This document shows, piece after piece, positions 17,230 through 24,195 of a stretch of 55,259 bases of DNA (position 1 is the stretch's first letter; each line of letters opens with the position of its first letter). This DNA is from Mycobacterium sp. 1274761.0 (GTDB lineage Bacteria; Actinomycetota; Actinomycetes; Mycobacteriales; Mycobacteriaceae). The DNA lies in NCBI RefSeq assembly GCF_001668615.1, contig NZ_LZMC01000075.1:1-55259 (forward strand). Reading direction: 5' to 3'. The notes under the pieces were generated by a model. The model made no database searches and was not told the origin of the DNA. It saw only the letters and a program-made list of their open reading frames with translations. The translations under genes were made by a program, and so were the position numbers.

Positions 17230-18126
17230 ATGTTCGTCCACAACAAAGACCTTCAATTCGAGGTACGGGTCGAAAAGCCCGACCCGCGGTTCGCTTCTCT
17301 GCTCATGGAGCAGTTCGGCGGAGCGAACGGAGAACTCACCGCGGCGCTTCAATACTTCATTCAGGCGTTCGTGCTGCGACAGAAAAACCCGAAGATGTAC
17401 GACCTGTTCATGGACATCGCCACAGAAGAACTCAGCCACCTCGAAATGGTCGGCTCGACAATCACGATGCTGCTGGATGGCCTGAACGACGACCTGAAGC
17501 TGGCCAACGAGCGGTGTGACTGGATGCCCGCGGTGGCGAGCGCAGACGGCCGCGAGCAGGCCATTCATCAGGTCGCAGTCAACCCGCTTTTCTTCGTCCT
17601 CAGCGGGGGCGGCCCCGACGCCAAAGACTCCGCCGGCAACAACTGGACCGGAGCGTTCATCGACGCGAACGGCGACCCCACCGTCGATCTACGCAACAAC
17701 CTCGCCGCTGAATCGCGAGCGAAGATCGTCTACGAATATCTGAAGCAGTTCACCGACGATCCCGGCGTTCAGGACACCCTGACCTTCCTGATGACACGCG
17801 AGATCGCTCATTACCAGCAATTCACTGCAGCGCTCAACGAACTACCGGTGAACTTCCCGCCAGGTACTCTCGCCGGCGACGACCGCTTCCAGAACGTGGC
17901 GTTCAACATGTCCAACGGTGGAGGCAGATCCAGTCGCGGGCCGTGGAATCAGGGCCAGGGACCGTGGCCGGACGGCATGAAATGGAAGTACGTCCAGAAG
18001 CCCGAAGAAGAGTGGCTGGGCACAAAGATTCGGGAGAACAAGGGCGCAAAGAACAATCCCGAAGGTCAGCCAGACGTACCGTGTGAAAAGCCGTTTACAC
18101 ACGAACAGCGCACGCCCACAACCTGA
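17230..18126 (+). CDS. manganese (non-haem) catalase
   Basis: The 298-residue four-helix-bundle enzyme destroys hydrogen peroxide with a dimanganese centre. The metal ligands can be placed: Glu35 (GANGELTAALQY), Glu67 and His70 (EELSHLEM), Glu161 (AAESRAK) and His194 (REIAHYQQF). The C-terminus has a Gly/Trp-rich segment (GPWNQGQGPWPDGMKWKY) that in the family embraces neighbouring subunits. I choose ATG 17230 because GGAG (17220-17223) sits 6 nt upstream and family members begin MFxHxKxLQFEV. A TTG and another ATG upstream are less likely. A long hairpin follows the gene. Confidence 0.93.
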   Translation: MFVHNKDLQFEVRVEKPDPRFASLLMEQFGGANGELTAALQYFIQAFVLRQKNPKMYDLFMDIATEELSHLEMVGSTITMLLDGLNDDLKLANERCDWMPAVASADGREQAIHQVAVNPLFFVLSGGGPDAKDSAGNNWTGAFIDANGDPTVDLRNNLAAESRAKIVYEYLKQFTDDPGVQDTLTFLMTREIAHYQQFTAALNELPVNFPPGTLAGDDRFQNVAFNMSNGGGRSSRGPWNQGQGPWPDGMKWKYVQKPEEEWLGTKIRENKGAKNNPEGQPDVPCEKPFTHEQRTPTT

Positions 18127-18145
18127 TACACGCTGATACATGCGG

Positions 18146-18176
18146 AAGGTCGGTGCCGGAACGTGGCATCGGCCTT
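18146..18176. terminator. bidirectional hairpin between catalase and hemerythrin genes
   Basis: A 12-bp stem (18146-18157 with 18165-18176, two G-U pairs) closes a 7-nt loop. It lies between the convergent stops at 18126 and 18190. There is only a short T stretch, as is common for mycobacterial terminators. Confidence 0.6.
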
Positions 18177-18189
18177 TGGCATGCCGAGG

Positions 18190-18774
18190 TCAGTGCTGCT
18201 GGGGATCAGGTGGATTCTCTGCCGCCCGCCCGCTGACGGCGTCACGCACGTGGTCCATCACCGCAGCTCCCATACCCATAGTCTTGAGCACCGTCGGATT
18301 GGGAGGAGTGTCTGGATGCGGTCGCGTCGGTGCGGCCTTCTTCGCGGTCTCCAGCTTTTCGCCCAGCTTCTCCAACTCTTCACGGCCGACCTCCGACTCG
18401 AACACCGGCCAGACGACGTCCTGCTCGTACATGATGTGCTCGCGGGCTGCCTTGACGAACTCCTGCAACGCCTCGTGGTAGTCGGGGTCGCCCGGCTTAC
18501 CGTCTTCAAGGCGCTGTAGGAGCTTCTTGCCTTCCTGCTCCTGCTGTATCGCAACATCGGCGAGTTCGTCACCGCTGTCGAGTGCCTCCCGTACAGCAGG
18601 CCAGAAAAACTGTTCCTCGACGGCTTCGTGCTGCGATTCGGCGATGATGAGGTTGGTCACCATGGTTTCCAATCCGCTTTGCTGTGCGCCGGAACCGGTG
18701 GGCGCACCGTCGAGGACCTCGAGCATCCCTAGCACGCTTTTGTGGTCCTCTCGGAGAAACGTCAAAGCATCCAT
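18190..18774 (-). CDS. hemerythrin HHE-domain protein
   Basis: The 194-residue product has a four-helix HHE domain with metal-ligand residues in the usual order: REDHKSVLGML (His11), SQHEAVEEQFFWPA (His, Glu), then the second half KAAREHIMYEQDVVWPVFE (His, Glu). Such proteins bind a diiron centre that reacts with oxygen, nitric oxide or peroxide. In mycobacteria HHE proteins have been tied to peroxide responses. The start is ATG 18774 with AAAGG about 9 nt upstream. It faces the manganese catalase and diverges from the 50-residue microprotein. The C-terminal 45 residues are Pro-rich and not part of the domain. Confidence 0.88.
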   Translation of the reverse strand: MDALTFLREDHKSVLGMLEVLDGAPTGSGAQQSGLETMVTNLIIAESQHEAVEEQFFWPAVREALDSGDELADVAIQQEQEGKKLLQRLEDGKPGDPDYHEALQEFVKAAREHIMYEQDVVWPVFESEVGREELEKLGEKLETAKKAAPTRPHPDTPPNPTVLKTMGMGAAVMDHVRDAVSGRAAENPPDPQQH

Positions 18775-18880
18775 CTCAAAACCTTTCAGACCGTTGAGGG
18801 TTCGCACCCCATACCCCGGGGGATGCGGTTGAAACGCCGCTACTGCGGGTAGCTCCCACCGGGGACGAAGGAGAAACGTG

Positions 18881-19033
18881 ATGACTCGCGGCAAGGGACT
18901 CTACGACGACGAAACCGCAGGCGAGAAGAAGGGCGGCCGGCCGGGACCAGCCGACGAAGGCCGCGAGGGCGGCATGGCCACTCGGGAGATCGCACCCGAC
19001 GTGGCCGAGCCCGATCAGGAGCCGCCCGACTGA
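18881..19033 (+). CDS. 50-residue hydrophilic microprotein
   Basis: A short reading frame starts at ATG 18881, with AAGGAG 9 nt upstream (18869-18874), and encodes MTRGKGLYDDETAG and a Gly/Lys/Glu-rich tail ending in EPDQEPPD. It has no Cys, no hydrophobic segment and many charged residues, so it is probably disordered. The good ribosome-binding site, the biased composition and the fit between two real genes support a gene. It begins 106 bp from the divergent hemerythrin start and could share its stress promoter. The function is unknown. Confidence 0.6.
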   Translation: MTRGKGLYDDETAGEKKGGRPGPADEGREGGMATREIAPDVAEPDQEPPD

Positions 19034-19039
19034 CGGCGC

Positions 19040-19744
19040 TTATGCGTCGCGGCCCTCGCGACTACGGCGGTAGGCGGCGCGCCGGAAGTCGGCCAGCCAC
19101 TGCGGCAACGGCTGCACGTCGGGATCGGTGTTGAGGATCGGATCGAACGCGACGTCCTCGACGTGCGGACGCCGCAGCGTCAGTCGCGCCAGCGGCAGAA
19201 ACTCGCCGGTGCCCGCCGCCTGGTCGACCAGGAAGTCGACGCCGGTGGAGCCGAGGTGGCTGCGGATGGCGTCGAGGGGCAAACCCGCCACGTCGATTTC
19301 GGTGGTGAGCCGGGCTCGGATCCACCACACCCCGTCACCGTGGCGAAACGGCATGAGGCTGGAGAAGGTGGTTCCCCACCACTTGGCGGCCGGCGCCAAC
19401 AAAAGTCGGTTGCGGACCGTCGAGGCCAGCAGCACATCCCACGGTGTGGTTGCGTCGGACACCCGCATTCGCCAGGCCAGTCCCGCGATGTCGGGAAGCG
19501 CCCCGGGGAGACCGATGCCCTTCGAGACGCGGCCGATGACGTCGCCGGATGCCATCGGCAGTCCTTCGCCTGCTGGCGCCAGCCGTTCCAGCGTCCCCTC
19601 GGCAAGGATGCCGACGGGATGGAACAGCCGGCGGCCGCGGACAGCGGAGCCCAGCCGCACTGGCAGGGCGGCGATATCGGAGAACTGCACCAGTCGTGAT
19701 TGCCCCGGTGGGGGCGGAGCAAACACGTAGCGCTGGTTTAACAC
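19040..19744 (-). CDS. conserved hypothetical protein
   Basis: The 234-residue soluble protein has no transmembrane segment. It has conserved-looking stretches (RRLFHPVGILAEGTLERL; DATTPWDVLLAST; WGTTFSSLMPFRHGDGVWWIRARL) that suggest a catalase-related or lipid-binding beta-barrel, but I cannot place it in a named family. Similar mycobacterial proteins are sometimes labelled phosphodiesterase; no phosphodiesterase motif is visible here. It starts at GTG 19744 and ends 7 bp from the microprotein stop. It diverges from the methyltransferase gene. Confidence 0.65.
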   Translation of the reverse strand: MLNQRYVFAPPPPGQSRLVQFSDIAALPVRLGSAVRGRRLFHPVGILAEGTLERLAPAGEGLPMASGDVIGRVSKGIGLPGALPDIAGLAWRMRVSDATTPWDVLLASTVRNRLLLAPAAKWWGTTFSSLMPFRHGDGVWWIRARLTTEIDVAGLPLDAIRSHLGSTGVDFLVDQAAGTGEFLPLARLTLRRPHVEDVAFDPILNTDPDVQPLPQWLADFRRAAYRRSREGRDA

Positions 19745-19802
19745 CGCTGATATGGGGCATTAATTCAAAGCTTGACCCATCACGATCATGCGCGAAAGGC
19801 CG

Positions 19803-20498
19803 ATGTTGACCACTGCCTACAACGACTGGGACGCACCGGTCGTCACAGAGGGCGTATACACGCCGCAGGAAGATTCCCGTCTGCTGATCGACGTCATGGA
19901 CAAGACCGGGCTGGCACGCGGCCGCCGCGTGGCCGACTTGTGCACCGGTAGCGGTGTCGTCGCGATCGCGGCCGCTGATCAGGGCGCTGCCGAGGTGACC
20001 GCTTTCGACATCTGTCCGCGTGCGGCGCATTTCGCGCGCCAGCAGGTGTCGATGGCCGGCGTCGATGTCACTGTTCATCTCGGCTCGTGGGCGCGTGCCG
20101 CCGAATTCGGGCCGTACGACCTGGTGGTGTGCAATCCGCCCTACGTTCCGCATGATCCGGCCATCGACGACCTGAACCTGCCGGAGCACGTGGGACCGTC
20201 TCGCGCGTGGGACGCCGGTTATGACGGCCGGCTAGTACTCGACCCGCTGTGCGCGTCGATGCGGGGCCTGCTCGCCGAAGGCGGCACGATGCTGCTCGTG
20301 CAGTCCGAGTTCGCCGAACCACGCAAGACGCTGGCCGCCCTGGCAAGTTGTGGCCTGGACGCGGAAATTCTTGCGTGGGAATGGATTCCGTTCGGTCCAG
20401 TGCTGTCGGCGCGGGCGCAGTGGCTTGAAGACACCGGTCGGCTCGATCCGGGTCGCCGGGAAGAAGAACTCGTGGTGATCAGAGCGGACAAGGCGTGA
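19803..20498 (+). CDS. HemK/PrmC-like methyltransferase
   Basis: The 231-residue enzyme has motif I VADLCTGSGVVAIAAADQGA-like sequence (residues about 43-62), the acidic ribose-binding TAFDICP and the NPPY catalytic signature (CNPPYVP). NPPY marks enzymes that methylate a planar amide or amino nitrogen, such as the glutamine of release factors. It lacks the usual PrmC N-terminal helical domain, so the target may be different from RF1/RF2. ATG 19803 is preferred because AAAGG lies 6 nt upstream. The stop overlaps the CDGSH gene start (GTGA). Confidence 0.85.
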   Translation: MLTTAYNDWDAPVVTEGVYTPQEDSRLLIDVMDKTGLARGRRVADLCTGSGVVAIAAADQGAAEVTAFDICPRAAHFARQQVSMAGVDVTVHLGSWARAAEFGPYDLVVCNPPYVPHDPAIDDLNLPEHVGPSRAWDAGYDGRLVLDPLCASMRGLLAEGGTMLLVQSEFAEPRKTLAALASCGLDAEILAWEWIPFGPVLSARAQWLEDTGRLDPGRREEELVVIRADKA

Positions 20499-20710
20499 GC
20501 GACGATGCCCGCACCGTGCGGGTGGTGCCGTCCGGACCCCTCATGGTCGAGGGGCCGGTCCGCATCGAGATGCCCGACGGCAGCGTCGTGGAATCCGATC
20601 GCTTCATGGTGGCGATCTGTACGTGCCGTCGTTCGAAGAACTACCCGCTGTGCGACACCAGCCACCGTAAACGGCGGCGGGCCGACGCCTCAGCTCAGCG
20701 GCCTGCGTAG
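20495..20710 (+). CDS. CDGSH-type iron-sulfur protein with altered motif
   Basis: The 71-residue protein has a single CDGSH-like site: Cys42, Cys44, Cys53 and His57 in CTCRRSKNYPLCDTSH. These are the three Cys and one His ligands of a mitoNEET-type 2Fe-2S cluster. The Gly of the canonical CDGSH is Thr55 here. The first 40 residues form a short beta-rich lead-in. A GTG start overlapping the previous stop (GTGA) shows coupling to the methyltransferase. The 3' end overlaps the convergent diiron-enzyme gene by 21 bp. The role is probably electron or Fe-S handling for a neighbour. Confidence 0.8.
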   Translation: MSDDARTVRVVPSGPLMVEGPVRIEMPDGSVVESDRFMVAICTCRRSKNYPLCDTSHRKRRRADASAQRPA

Positions 20711-21709
20711 CGACGACCGCCCGGCCGTCCAGCAGTCCATGATGTGGCTCGCCAACCGTCCCTCGAGCACATCCTTGGCCCTGATCCCGAAGACGATGTC
20801 GCGGTCCAGATGTGGCTCGTTGGCCACCATGTCGCCGACGACGTCGGTGCGGACCACCTGCTCGTGCACCGCGTCGGCCTCGACGTGTTCGGCGTAGAAG
20901 TGGATGCACGGTTCGGGCGCGCCCATTCGGCGCAGTGCTTCGACGAGGCGACGTGACCCCGGCGACGAGGTGATTTCGGTCGAGGCGAAGTCACCGATCG
21001 CGGCGCCGCGCAGGTTGCGGTGCAGCCCAAACATCGACATCAGGTTGACCACCGCGAGCGACTCGGCGGGAACCGCGTCGAGGTAGGCGAGGTAGGTCGG
21101 ATCCAGACCGGCGGCGTGCATCAGGTCGGCGAACAGCTGCTGATGCAGCGCAGAGCCGCGGCCGCCACCGAACTCGTCGAACTCGATGGCCACGAACGAC
21201 GCCTTGGCCTGCCCGCGCAGCCGTGGGATCGCGAACGCGTGCGGGTCGCCCTCCTTCAGGTGGTACAGCGAGCGGTGCACGAAGTACTCCTGCATCTGCT
21301 CCCAGGTGCCCTCGTCGCGCAGATAGTAGGACAGGCCTGTGCCATCGACCGGCTCGATGCAGAGGGCATCCATTTCCGCTGCGGCGCTGGCATCCTCGGG
21401 AATGTCGCCGACGTCGCGACTCACGGCTTCGAGGAACACATCCTCGAGCTGGGTCCGCACGGCCAGCAGCACCGGGTTCCACTCCCAGCGGGAGTCCACG
21501 CCGGCGAAGCCGCGGTAGTGCAACTCGTAGCAGACGTAGAGCGCCAAGTGCAGATCGAGACCATAGGGGTCAGCGTCGGCCATCGGCAGCGAGACCGGGC
21601 TGAACGTCCGCTGCGGCGGGCGGCACTCCAGAAGGCTACGAACGGTAGAGGACAGCGGTCCTGTTGCCCAGGGCAGCGCAGGTTCGAGCACGGGTGAAGC
21701 CAACGTCAC
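20690..21709 (-). CDS. iron-containing redox enzyme (haem-oxygenase-like diiron oxidase family)
   Basis: The 339-residue helical protein has the pattern of haem-oxygenase-like proteins. An N-terminal LALYVCYELHYRGFAGVD carries a Glu and a His, and EFDEFGGGRGSALHQQLFADLM carries Glu, Asp and His. The C-terminal YAEHVEADAVHEQVVRTDVV supplies further Glu, His and Asp. These residues fit a diiron site as in HDO enzymes, which perform N-oxygenations or C-C cleavages. The substrate is unknown. It converges on the CDGSH Fe-S gene with overlapping 3' ends, which suggests related but separately promoted functions. The start at GTG 21709 is uncertain. Confidence 0.78.
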   Translation of the reverse strand: MTLASPVLEPALPWATGPLSSTVRSLLECRPPQRTFSPVSLPMADADPYGLDLHLALYVCYELHYRGFAGVDSRWEWNPVLLAVRTQLEDVFLEAVSRDVGDIPEDASAAAEMDALCIEPVDGTGLSYYLRDEGTWEQMQEYFVHRSLYHLKEGDPHAFAIPRLRGQAKASFVAIEFDEFGGGRGSALHQQLFADLMHAAGLDPTYLAYLDAVPAESLAVVNLMSMFGLHRNLRGAAIGDFASTEITSSPGSRRLVEALRRMGAPEPCIHFYAEHVEADAVHEQVVRTDVVGDMVANEPHLDRDIVFGIRAKDVLEGRLASHIMDCWTAGRSSLRRPLS

Positions 21710-21772
21710 GCTGCTTGTGATTCCCGGCGTAGCTACCGGTCAAACCCAAAAAGTTAGCCCATTTAACGCAGT

Positions 21773-21845
<73 letters not shown>

Positions 21846-21859
21846 CGTGAAGCCACGAC

Positions 21860-21865
21860 AGCGTA
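21860..21865 (-). promoter_or_regulatory. -10 box of tRNA-Pro
   Basis: TACGCT on the minus strand lies 14 nt upstream of the mature tRNA 5' end, which would give a leader of about 7-8 nt. No clear -35 box was identified. Confidence 0.45.
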
Positions 21866-21996
21866 TCGCACGCGCTAGGTGCGCCGCCAAATCGCGTCGC
21901 AGGTCACGCCACGCCGCGGGATGAATCTTGATTGTCGGTGTTGTTGTGCAGAATGACGGCAAGTAGCCGTACATCGGTTGTGAAAGCAGGCCCGAG

Positions 21997-22194
21997 ATGA
22001 CTGGGTTGGGAGCCTCGATTTACGTGGGTTTCTTCGTCCTGGCTGCGCTGTGGCTGTTCCTGACGTCCGACGGTCCTTTGACCCGTGATCGCGACGATCA
22101 GGGCAAGCGGGCGGACCGTTCGAACTCGGCGAGCACGGCCGCCGCCGATGACGGATCGAGTCCGGCGCTGTCCAGCCACTCGTCGCTGAAGTAG
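21997..22194 (+). CDS. possible small single-pass membrane protein
   Basis: This 65-codon frame would make a peptide with one hydrophobic helix ([15 protein letters not shown], about residues 8-22) followed by a polar tail. It is the only plausible gene in the 252-bp space between the tRNA and the PLP-enzyme stop. An AAAGCAGG-like ribosome-binding site precedes the ATG. The last 97 bp run antisense over the end of the PLP gene, so the tail may be fortuitous. Confidence 0.4.
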   Translation: MTGLGASIYVGFFVLAALWLFLTSDGPLTRDRDDQGKRADRSNSASTAAADDGSSPALSSHSSLK

Positions 22195-23204
22195 GTGTCG
22201 GCGTAGCGGTCGCCGCTGTCGGCGATCAGCGTTACCACCGACCCGCCGCATCCGGCGGCAACCATCTCTGCCAGCAGGTGAAACGCTCCCCACATGTTCG
22301 TTCCCGTCGACGGGCCCACCCGTCGGCCTAGCACGGTGCTGACATGCTGCGCGGCCGCGATCGACGCGGCGTCGGGCACGCACATCATCCGGTCGACGAC
22401 GTCGGGCAGAAACGACGGTTCGACCCGCGGCCTGCCGATCCCCTCGATCCGTGACGACGCTCCGGTGACGATGTCGCCGCGACCTTGGGCGTACGAGGGA
22501 AAGAAAGCCGAGTTCTCCGGGTCGACAACACACAGCCGCGTCGGGTAGCGCCGGTAGCGGATGTAGCGACCGATCGTCGCGCTGGTCCCGCCGGTGCCCG
22601 CGCCGACGACGATCCACTCCGGAATCGGATGGGCCTCCTGGCCCATCTGTACGTAGATCGACTCGGCGATGTTGTTGTTGCCGCGCCAGTCGGTCGCCCG
22701 TTCGGCGTTGGTGAACTGATCCAGGTAATGTCCACCGGTCTCGTCGGCCAGCCGCTCCGCCTCGGTGTACACCTGCGACGACTCAGCCACGAAATGGCAA
22801 CGGCCGCCTTGTGATTCGATCAGCTTGATCTTCGCAGCGCTCGTCGACGACGGCATCACAGCGATGAACGGCAGACCCAGCAACGCCGCGAAATACGCCT
22901 CGGACACCGCCGTCGAACCCGACGACGCCTCGATGACGGTGGTGTGCTCGCCGATCCATCCGTTGCACAACCCGTAGAGAAACAGTGACCGCGCCAGCCG
23001 GTGTTTGAGGCTGCCGGTGATATGAGTCGACTCGTCCTTGAGATACAGCGCGACGTCGACGCCGTCACACCAGGCCGCCGGCAGCGGATACCGCAGCAGA
23101 TGGGTGTCGGCGCTGCGGCGCGCATCGGCCTCGATCAGCCGGATCGCGTTGTCCACCCACTCGCGGGGCTGGCTGCGAGTCGCGCTCGACGGCGCGTCGG
23201 TCAC
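22098..23204 (-). CDS. PLP-dependent cysteine synthase-family protein (Rv3684-like)
   Basis: The 368-residue fold-type II PLP enzyme has the Schiff-base Lys in [13 protein letters not shown] (about residue 68) and the substrate loop [13 protein letters not shown]. The PLP-phosphate glycine loop is [16 protein letters not shown]. It resembles cysteine synthase/cystathionine beta-synthase proteins but has an N-terminal extension and no CBS domains, so the acceptor and donor are unknown. Its start overlaps the metallophosphoesterase stop by four bases (ATGA), so the two are one operon. Confidence 0.88.
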   Translation of the reverse strand: MTDAPSSATRSQPREWVDNAIRLIEADARRSADTHLLRYPLPAAWCDGVDVALYLKDESTHITGSLKHRLARSLFLYGLCNGWIGEHTTVIEASSGSTAVSEAYFAALLGLPFIAVMPSSTSAAKIKLIESQGGRCHFVAESSQVYTEAERLADETGGHYLDQFTNAERATDWRGNNNIAESIYVQMGQEAHPIPEWIVVGAGTGGTSATIGRYIRYRRYPTRLCVVDPENSAFFPSYAQGRGDIVTGASSRIEGIGRPRVEPSFLPDVVDRMMCVPDAASIAAAQHVSTVLGRRVGPSTGTNMWGAFHLLAEMVAAGCGGSVVTLIADSGDRYADTYFSDEWLDSAGLDPSSAAAVLAEFERSARLP

Positions 23205-24157
23205 CGCACCGAAGCGGTCGGGTGGGATTGACCCACCCGTTTGCCGGCGTCACGACCGCCGGTCGGCGCCGCCACCAACGTCAGCAGCGTCGCCTCGGGC
23301 CTGCAGCAGAACCGCAGCGGCGCGAACGGCGACGTGCCGATGCCCGCCGAGACATGCAGGGCCATGTTGGCGCCCCAGCGCGAGGGCCCCTTGGCCCGTG
23401 ACCGGTCCAGGTCGCAGTTGGTCACGATGGCGCCGTAGAACGGCAGGCACAGCTGCCCGCCGTGAGTGTGGCCGGCCATCACCAGCTGATACCCGTCTGC
23501 GGCGAACCGGTCCAGCACTCGCGGCTCGGGCGAATGGGTCAGGCCGAGCCGCAGATTGGCCGTGGGATCGGCAGGCCCGGCGATGGTCTCGTAGCGGTCG
23601 CGCTTCAGGTGCGGATCGTCCACACCGGCGGCGGCTATGCGCAGCCCGGCGACCTCGATGTCGCGGCGGTTGTGGGTCAGGTCCAGCCAACCGCGCTCGG
23701 TGAAGGCGGCGCGTAGATCCTGCCAGGGCAGCGGCTGGCCGAACGACCGGTGAGACGGGTTGGTCAGGTAGTTCGCCGGGTTCTTCAGCCGCGGCCCGAA
23801 ATAGTCGTTGCTGCCGAACACGAAGACACCGGGCACCGATAGCAGATCACCCAGGGTCTGCACGACCGCGGGCACCGCCTTCGGATGCGCAAGGTTGTCA
23901 CCGGTGTTCACGACTAGGTCGGGCTGCAGGCTGGCGAGCTCGCGCAGCCAGGCCTGCTTGCGTCGCTGGTTGGGCCGCATGTGGATGTCGCTGATGTGCA
24001 GCACCCGCAGCGGGGTGGAACCCGGTGTCAGGACGGGCATGGTCAGCTCGCGGGTGACGAACGCGTTCCGCTCGATGATCGACGCGTAACCGATTCCGGC
24101 CGCAAGCGTGCCTGCGGCCACCGCGGCGGATTTCTTCAGGGTAGAAGGGGCTGACAT
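23201..24157 (-). CDS. metallophosphoesterase, membrane-anchored (Rv3683-like)
   Basis: The 318-residue calcineurin-like phosphoesterase has an N-terminal hydrophobic anchor ([17 protein letters not shown]) and the metal-site motifs in order: [34 protein letters not shown] and AGHTHGGQ. It resembles YkuE-type, lipid-linked-substrate hydrolases. The ATG at 24157 is preferred over longer frames because a TAGGCT -10 box sits exactly 7 nt upstream (24170-24165), implying a leaderless start. It is the first gene of the operon with the PLP enzyme and lies just downstream of ponA2, possibly as part of a cell-wall module. Confidence 0.9.
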   Translation of the reverse strand: MSAPSTLKKSAAVAAGTLAAGIGYASIIERNAFVTRELTMPVLTPGSTPLRVLHISDIHMRPNQRRKQAWLRELASLQPDLVVNTGDNLAHPKAVPAVVQTLGDLLSVPGVFVFGSNDYFGPRLKNPANYLTNPSHRSFGQPLPWQDLRAAFTERGWLDLTHNRRDIEVAGLRIAAAGVDDPHLKRDRYETIAGPADPTANLRLGLTHSPEPRVLDRFAADGYQLVMAGHTHGGQLCLPFYGAIVTNCDLDRSRAKGPSRWGANMALHVSAGIGTSPFAPLRFCCRPEATLLTLVAAPTGGRDAGKRVGQSHPTASVR

Positions 24158-24195
24158 GCCTCGCAGCCTACTGCCCTTCGGCTGTCCACACCTCT

